DNA of 64,000 nucleotides from Glandiceps talaboti. Taxonomy: Eukaryota; Hemichordata; Enteropneusta; Spengelidae. Under the pieces are notes generated by a model, which did no database searches, was not told the origin of the DNA, and saw nothing but the letters and a program-made list of their open reading frames with translations. Below, in pieces: positions 1 through 64,000 of the stretch (its first letter is position 1; the number at the start of each line of letters is the position of its first letter). The stretch covers positions 22,851,964-22,915,963 of the forward strand of contig NC_135559.1 of assembly GCF_964340395.1 (NCBI RefSeq), written 5' to 3'. The position numbers were made by a program, and so were the translations under genes.

Positions 1-60
1 TTTTTGCAAACTACAAGGTAAACGACTGCTCCTGAGGTTTGAATGTTCAAAACAGTTTCC

Positions 61-456
<396 letters not shown>

Positions 457-2998
457 TAAAAGGCATACACAAGTACATTCGCATGGATGTAGCCCAACTC
501 ACCACTGAATATAGGTTGTAGAAGGTATTGTGGCATAGCCACGAGAATTTTTTTTAATTTACTCGGTAAATGATCGCTCCTGAGGTTTAATTTGGTTCAA
601 AATCATGAGCAAAATATTTCAGCCCCCTCCCCTTTCAGATCATCAGACTTACCATGCCCCCCCCTTTGAACTCTCAATTTTTTTCATCCCCCCCCCCCCA
701 TTTCTCCCCTTGCCCCCTGCTGTAAATTCTGACCCCAGCCTTACCTTTTAATTCGAAAATTGAATGGTCTTGTGTACATTGATGTTCGAGTTTTGAAAAA
801 TCGTAAATGGATGAAATTTATCCAAGGTATTTAGAATAACGAAAATGGAGATTTTGCCTAAAATATCTATATTTTATCAATAGTTACACACTTGGCCTCC
901 TCATGGTCACAGATTACTTATTACTAATTACAGTCTTTGCCACTGGTGGCGCAGTTCATCACAAATTTACGTTTGACCCGACGGAGCTGATCGACCCGAC
1001 AAAGTACTTTGCGGACTGATATATTTAATTGGTGTAGAAGACAAGAGACAGTTGGAACAATAAAAAATGAAAAAGTATTGCAGCAATTAATATTGGTCAA
1101 GAGCTAAACAGGTAAATTTCTTTTCACATAAAATGTACATGCATATTGCTCTTTGATGTTTCTCATGCGAGAGGATACACAATGAGGACAGGTCGAATGC
1201 AGTGCAGCGGTTAGAATGCTTGAGATCTGCAAATACATATCGAACGTATAGGAAAGTCTTCGTGTACTTCAACCCTAAATCGCAAGACACTACTTCTCGG
1301 AGCTGTCCGTTTGTGTAAGTTTAAGTCTATGTAATGGGACTGAAATTCATCCATTTATCTACATATATTGTGAAAATCTAATGTTTTCATGTGGTGGTGC
1401 ACACGGTTTCATAATTTAGAAAAGTGGTCGTCTTTGTCTACCCATTCGAGCTCAAAGTATAGAGCCCCTGCTTAGTCTTTTAGACCATTTATCGGCATTA
1501 TTGTAAACGTTAATTATCGTAGATTACTGATGATGGTTGTCGAATCTATAACACCAACACAATGTATCGAGCTTAGAATTTTCTCTATCCACCTATGTTG
1601 TTGGAGTTATGCAAAAATCAAGATGGCGGCTTCCACGGTTATAATCAGTGTTTGGTGTTTCGTCGATTGTAGACCGTCATGTACATTGATGAATAACAAT
1701 TTTACACAAGGAAATGTGTATTGTGGACATTAGTTATATTTTTTCATTATAAATGGATTTTTTTACATCAATGTTAATACAAATAAGATTGACTTTAACT
1801 CTAATATGTGAAGACAGACGACAGGCTTCATTTAAATAATTTTGTGATGATGTAATGATTGCCTAAACAAACATTAAAACAAGGAGTGTGTTTACTCTCA
1901 TTCCCTATTTCATTAGCGAAATTAATTTTGTATAGCCGAGTGTAAGATGTTGGATTTAAAAATTATGAATTTTTTCTTAAAGTCAGGTCATAATATAATG
2001 TGAATGAATTTGACACAGTCATGGATGTTCTATTAACACTAATAGTAATAAATCCATGACACAGTTCACCAAATTTCAAATAATCATAATTTAGCAGCAG
2101 GCAAAAGTACATAAATGCTGTAATATTGGAATTATATATATCTATATGTACATGTACATGTATGTATTATAATAAAATTTCTACTAAGACATTACAATTA
2201 AAGTGGTCATATCTATATTGATAAGGCATTGCTATTCATTTCTACCTTTAATTAATAAAACCACTTTACTACTTGTTTTTTTTGTACTTAATAACTATGA
2301 AACAACATGGATCATGTCTGTGTTTGTGACTGTATTACTGAAAAGAGCTACAAAATGTGTGAAACTTTTGCTCTTGTATATGTAGGAAGTGATATGGGTA
2401 AAGACAGTGACTTGTAATGACAAGTAAACACTAGAAATCAAATGAATTATGTAATCTATTGTATACAGTATACCAACAACACCTTGTCCAGTACTTATTT
2501 ACCCAGTTATTTAACAATTCACATTTTGTTTGATAGTAGAATAACAGAATATTACACCTCTTTGTATATTTTTGCTATTTATTTAATTCCAAACATGGGA
2601 CTTGGGTGTGGTATTATTATTTCAAGTACAAAATCTTAGTAGAGTAGTTATTGTAATCAAAAATCAAAGTAAGGCCATGTCTGATTTTAAACACAGTACT
2701 GACTACTTTAAAACTTCAATTAACAGTTAAAAAAAACCACCCCAAGCCATGTGAGCTATGTTGATATTATACATGATGTAATGATGTATGACTGTTTCAA
2801 CATATGGAAATTGTGTGGATTGTAAAGAGTAGACAAAAGTGAATATAATAACGATATAACCACCTGAATTTATGCCTAACTTGTATTTTCAGAGTCTTTG
2901 TGGATGACCCTAATAGATTTATGGGTTGTCATGCATGTATACCTGTACATACACATCAACTATGTGTGTGTGTCACTGTGTATGCATGTATTGGACAC
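457..2998. other. Upstream or 5'-intron DNA, no gene recognised
   Basis: Mostly unique AT-rich sequence with a C-rich patch (about 656-720). It is slightly CpG-richer around 950-1320, and a YY1-like motif lies at 1620. Short open frames here have no recognisable protein character. It probably holds TRIP12 5' non-coding or promoter sequence, but no exon can be placed. Confidence 0.5.
1620..1630 (+). promoter_or_regulatory. YY1-type motif AAGATGGCGGC, possible promoter element
   Basis: A perfect AAGATGGCGGC, the core often found just downstream of housekeeping-gene start sites, lies 2.1 kb upstream of exon 1. No convincing donor-bounded first exon could be assigned around it, so the link to TRIP12 transcription is speculative. 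Confidence 0.25.
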
Positions 2999-3360
2999 AT
3001 ACATATACACATACACACACACACACCCATACATACATACATACATACATACATACATACATACATACATACATACATACATACATACATACATACATAC
3101 ATACACACACACATACATATACACATACATACATACATACATACATACATACATACATACATACATACATACACACATACACACATACACATACATACAT
3201 ACAATACATACATACATACATACATGCATTTTGTACACACACATACATGCATGCATACATACATACATCCATCCATCCGTGCACGCACGCACGCACACAC
3301 GCACGTATGCATGCACACACACACACACACACACACATCCATACACACACACATACTGTT
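2999..3360. repeat. (CATA)n / (CA)n compound microsatellite
   Basis: Tetranucleotide ATAC tracts with CA-rich interruptions. All frames on both strands are open (YIHT, CMYV repeats) for this reason. It is followed to about 3739 by plain intron ending in the exon 1 acceptor. Confidence 0.96.
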
Positions 3361-3739
3361 ACATACTGACATAATTATATTTAAATACATACAATGTATG
3401 TATGTACGTACGTACCTACATTATATATACATGTACGTATGTACATGTAAATATGTATTGGTCTGTTTGATTGAAGCAGTTACAACACTTTACAGAGGAT
3501 TATGATGGTCAATATGGTTTAAATTCTGTTCATGTAATATGTGACTTGATTCTAGATTAAATTAAAGAACTATGCTATGTCTGGATGTGTCATGAACAGT
3601 GAGATTTGTAGATAGCTGTAGTGGTGTACACATATAAGACAATACAATTTTCTCATACCAAATCTCACCTTCTGTTAGTGGGAACCTCAAAACACAGTTT
3701 ACATATTATTTGATTTGTTCTATTTCTTTTTGTTTGTAG

Positions 3740-59414
<55,675 letters not shown>

Positions 59415-59418
59415 GTAT

Positions 59419-62400
59419 GTCTATGATTTGTATAACCTACTGGTGTAGTCACATCTACTAAAGTCTATAATTTGTATTACCTACTGGTGTAGTCACATCT
59501 ACTAAAGTCTATGATTTGTATAACCTACTGGTGTAGTCACATCTACTAAATTCTATGATTTGTATAACCTACTGGTGTAGTCACATCTACTAAATTCTAT
59601 GATTTGTATAACCTACTGGTGTAGTCACATCTACTAAATTCTATGATTTGTATAACCTACTGGTGTAGTCACATCTACTAAAGTCTATGATTTGTATAAC
59701 CTACTGGTGTAGTCACATCTACTAAATTCTATAATTTGTATAACCTACTGGTGTAGTCACATCTACTAAAGTCTATAATTTGTATTACCTACTGGTGTAG
59801 TCACATCTACTAAATTCTATGATTTGTATAACCTACTGGTGTAGTCACATCTACTAAAGTCTATAATTTGTATTACCTACTGGTGTAGTCACATCTACTA
59901 AATTCTATGATTTGTATAACCTACTGGCGTAGTCACATCTACTAAAGTCTATGATTTGTATAACCTACTGATGTAGTCACATCTACTAAATTCTATGATT
60001 TGTATAACCTACTGGTGTAGTCACATCTACTAAATTCTATGATTTGTATAACCTACTGGTGTAGTCACATCTACTAAAGTCTATGATTTGTATAACCTAC
60101 TGGTGTAGTCACATCTACTAAAGTCTATAATTTGTATAACCTACTGGTGTAGTCACATCTACTAAAGTCTATAATTTGTATAACCTACTGGTGTAGTCAC
60201 ATCTACTAAAGTCTATAATTTGTATAACCTACTGGTGTAGTCACATCTACTAAAGTCTATAATTTGTATAACCTACTGGTGTAGTCACATCTACTAAATT
60301 CTATGATTTGTATAACCTACTGGTGTAGTCACATCTACTAAATTCTATGATTTGTATTACCTACTGGTGTAGTCACATCTACTAAAGTCTATAATTTGTA
60401 TAACCTACTGGTGTAGTCACATCTACTAAAGTCTATGATTTGTATAACCTACTGGTGTAGTCACATCTACTAAATTCTATAATTTGTATAACCTACTGGT
60501 GTAGTCACATCTACTAAAGTCTATGATTTGTATAACCTACTGGTGTAGTCACATCTACTAAATTCTATGATTTGTATTACCTACTGGCGTAGTCACATCT
60601 ACTAAAGTCTATAATTTGTATAACCTACTGGTGTAGTCACATCTACTAAATTCTATGATTTGTATAACCTACTGGTGTAGTCACATCTACTAAAGTCTAT
60701 GATTTGTATTACCTACTGGTGTAGTCACATCTACTAAATTCTATGATTTGTATAACCTACTGGTGTAGTCACATCTACTAAATTCTATGATTTGTATAAC
60801 CTACTGGTGTAGTCACATCTACTAAAGTCTATGATTTGTATTACCTACTGGTGTAGTCACATCTACTAAATTCTATGATTTGTATAACCTACTGGTGTAG
60901 TCACATCTACTAAAGTCTATAATTTGTATAACCTACTGGTGTAGTCACATCTACTAAAGTCTATGATTTGTATAACCTACTGGTGTAGTCACATCTACTA
61001 AAGTCTATAATTTGTATAACCTACTGGTGTAGTCACATCTACTAAAGTCTATGATTTGTATAACCTACTGGTGTAGTCACATCTACTAAATTCTATGATT
61101 TGTATAACCTACTGGTGTAGTCACATCTACTAAATTCTATGATTTGTATAACCTACTGGTGTAGTCACATCTACTAAAGTCTATGATTTGTATAACCTAC
61201 TGGTGTAGTCACATCTACTAAATTCTATAATTTGTATAACCTACTGGTGTAGTCACATCTACTAAATTCTATGATTTGTATAACCTACTGGTGTAGTCAC
61301 ATCTACTAAATTCTATGATTTGTATAACCTACTGGTGTAGTCACATCTACTAAAGTCTATGATTTGTATAACCTACTGGTGTAGTCGCATCTACTAAAGT
61401 CTATGATTTGTATAACCTACTGGTGTAGTCACATCTACTAAATTCTATGATTTGTATAACCTACTGGTGTAGTCACATCTACTAAAGTCTATGATTTGTA
61501 TAACCTACTGGTGTAGTCACATCTACTAAAGTCTATAATTTGTATAACCTACTGGTGTAGTCACATCTACTAAAGTCTATGATTTGTATAACCTACTGGT
61601 GTAGTCACATCTACTAAAGTCTATAATTTGTATAACCTACTGGTGTAGTCACATCTACTAAAGTCTATGATTTGTATAACCTACTGGTGTAGTCACATCT
61701 ACTAAAGTCTATAATTTGTATAACCTACTGGTGTAGTCACATCTACTAAAGTCTATGATTTGTATAACCTACTGGTGTAGTCACATCTACTAAAGTCTAT
61801 AATTTGTATAACCTACTGGTGTAGTCACATCTACTAAAGTCTATGATTTGTATAACCTACTGGTGTAGTCACATCTACTAAAGTCTATAATTTGTATAAC
61901 CTACTGGTGTAGTCACATCTACTAAAGTCTATAATTTGTATTACCTACTGGTGTAGTCACATCTACTAAAGTCTATAATTTGTATAACCTACTGGTGTAG
62001 TCACATCTACTAAAGTCTATGATTTATATAACCTACTGGTGTAGTCACATCTACTAAAGTCTATAATTTGTATAACCTACTGGTGTAGTCACATCTACTA
62101 AAGTCTATGATTTATATAACCTACTGGTGTAGTCACATCTACTAAAGTCTATAATTTGTATAACCTACTGGTGTAGTCGCATCTACTAAATTCTATAATT
62201 TGTATAACCTACTGGTGTAGTCACATCTACTAAATTCTATGATTTGTATAACCTACTGGTGTAGTCACATCTACTAAAGTCTATGATTTGTATAACCTAC
62301 TGGTGTAGTCACATCTACTAAATTCTATGATTTGTATAACCTACTGGTGTAGTCACATCTACTAAAGTCTATGATTTGTATAACCTACTGGTGTAGTCAC

Positions 62401-64000
62401 ATCTACTAAATTCTATGATTTGTATAACCTACTGGTGTAGTCACATCTACTAAATTCTATGATTTGTATTACCTACTGGTGTAGTCACATCTACTAAAGT
62501 CTATGATTTGTATAACCTACTGGTGTAGTCACATCTACTAAAGTCTATGATTTGTATAACCTACTGGTGTAGTCACATCTACTAAATTCTATGATTTGTA
62601 TTACCTACTGGTGTAGTCACATCTACTAAAGTCTATAATTTGTATAACCTACTGGTGTAGTCACATCTACTAAAGTCTATGATTTGTATAACCTACTGGT
62701 GTAGTCACATCTACTAAATTCTATGATTTGTATAACCTACTGGTGTAGTCACATCTACTAAAGTCTATGATTTGTATAACCTACTGGTGTAGTCACATCT
62801 ACTAAAGTCTATGATTTGTATAACCTACTGGTGTAGTCACATCTACTAAATTCTATGATTTGTATAACCTATTGATGTAGTCACATCTACTAAAGTCTAT
62901 GATTTGTATAACCTACTGGTGTAGTCACATCTACTAAATTCTATGATTTGTATAACCTACTGATGTAGTCACATCTACTAAATTCTATGATTTGTATAAC
63001 CTACTGATGTAGTCACATCTACTAAAGTCTATGATTTGTATAACCTACTGGTGTAGTCACATCTACTAAAGTCTATGATTTGTATAACCTACTGGTGTAG
63101 TCACATCTACTAAAGTCTATAATTTGTATAACCTACTGGTGTAGTCACATCTACTAAATTCTATGATTTGTATAACCTACTGGTGTAGTCACATCTACTA
63201 AATTCTATGATTTGTATAACCTACTGGTGTAGTCACATCTACTAAAGTCTATAATTTGTATTACCTACTGGTGTAGTCACATCTACTAAATTCTATGATT
63301 TGTATAACCTACTGGCGTAGTCACATCTACTAAAGTCTATGATTTGTATAACCTACTGATGTAGTCACATCTACTAAATTCTATGATTTGTATAACCTAC
63401 TGGTGTAGTCACATCTACTAAATTCTATGATTTGTATAACCTACTGGTGTAGTCACATCTACTAAAGTCTATGATTTGTATAACCTACTGGTGTAGTCAC
63501 ATCTACTAAAGTCTATAATTTGTATAACCTACTGGTGTAGTCACATCTACTAAAGTCTATAATTTGTATAACCTACTGGTGTAGTCACATCTACTAAAGT
63601 CTATAATTTGTATAACCTACTGGTGTAGTCACATCTACTAAAGTCTATGATTTATATAACCTACTGGTGTAGTCACATCTACTAAATTCTATGATTTGTA
63701 TTACCTACTGGTGTAGTCACATCTACTAAAGTCTATAATTTGTATAACCTACTGGTGTAGTCACATCTACTAAAGTCTATGATTTGTATAACCTACTGGT
63801 GTAGTCACATCTACTAAATTCTATAATTTGTATAACCTACTGGTGTAGTCACATCTACTAAAGTCTATGATTTGTATAACCTACTGGTGTAGTCACATCT
63901 ACTAAATTCTATGATTTGTATTACCTACTGGCGTAGTCACATCTACTAAAGTCTATAATTTGTATAACCTACTGGTGTAGTCACATCTACTAAATTCTAT
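59419..64000. repeat. Minisatellite, 44-bp unit, about 104 copies, truncated by window edge
   Basis: Core TCTAT[G/A]ATTTGTAT[A/T]ACC then TACTGGTGTAGTCACATCTA and CTAAA. Begins 5 bp into intron 33, immediately after the exon 33 donor GTATGT. Units differ at a few biallelic-looking sites. It continues past the window. Confidence 0.97.

Noticed and set aside
2898-3505. His/Thr/Tyr-rich proteins of 125-201 codons on both strands
   Set aside because: CATA/CA microsatellite; open in five frames.
59419-64000. CRISPR-like array
   Set aside because: The units are contiguous tandem copies of one sequence with point variants; there are no unique spacers and the setting is a eukaryotic intron. The same applies to the other arrays.

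Overview
The window is intron-rich, AT-rich eukaryotic DNA with one recognisable protein-coding gene, read on the + strand: the orthologue of the HECT-type E3 ubiquitin ligase TRIP12. I traced 33 coding exons (first ATG at 3791, last exon ending at 59414). Every junction is GT-AG, and the phases join into one open frame of 1,743 codons. The exon order and sequence follow vertebrate TRIP12 closely: basic/Ser-rich N-terminus, armadillo-type helical repeats, WWE domain, central linker, acidic stretch and the region just before the HECT domain. The HECT domain and its catalytic cysteine lie beyond the right edge. At least one 5' non-coding exon must lie upstream, because the ATG exon starts at a splice acceptor. 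The organism is probably an invertebrate bilaterian (a marine lophotrochozoan or invertebrate deuterostome would fit), judged from vertebrate-like TRIP12 conservation, a Penelope-like element, a CR1/L2-type LINE fragment and many TIR elements. I cannot name a species.

Layout. 1-3739 is upstream or 5' intronic DNA with GA/ACAG and CATA microsatellites. 3740-10843 holds exons 1-4, the N-terminal disordered region, with a foldback element and minisatellites between them. 11793-14242 is a decayed Penelope-like retroelement on the - strand, bounded by a 12-bp direct repeat. 14954-22205 holds exons 5-7, separated by two very large minisatellites (38-bp unit, about 78 copies; 29-bp unit, about 115 copies). 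24945-34925 holds exons 8-14 (armadillo region), with TIR repeat copies and a puzzling minus-strand exon-like segment in intron 10. 37258-38435 encodes the WWE domain. 38811-44281 holds exons 18-21, a minisatellite split by a LINE, and a CTAT microsatellite that abuts an exon. Intron 21 (44282-48392) is a nest of transposons plus a minisatellite derived from one of them. 48393-59414 holds exons 22-33, with three MITE-like or larger TIR elements in the introns. 59419-64000 is a 44-bp minisatellite of about 104 copies that runs off the window.

Most distinctive observation. At five places the tandem duplication includes, or lies directly against, an authentic TRIP12 splice junction, so extra copies of the real splice site are present: nine acceptors before exon 23, eight donors after exon 13, ten donors after exon 32, a copied acceptor before exon 20 inside the CTAT tract, and a duplicated acceptor before exon 28. 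In each case, using a decoy instead of the real site brings in an in-frame stop within about 15 codons. Whether this regulates TRIP12 output or is neutral slippage cannot be decided from sequence alone.

By summing array bounds I estimate that tandem repeats occupy roughly 26-27 kb, about 40% of the window. The long open frames on either strand inside these arrays are repeat artefacts, not genes.
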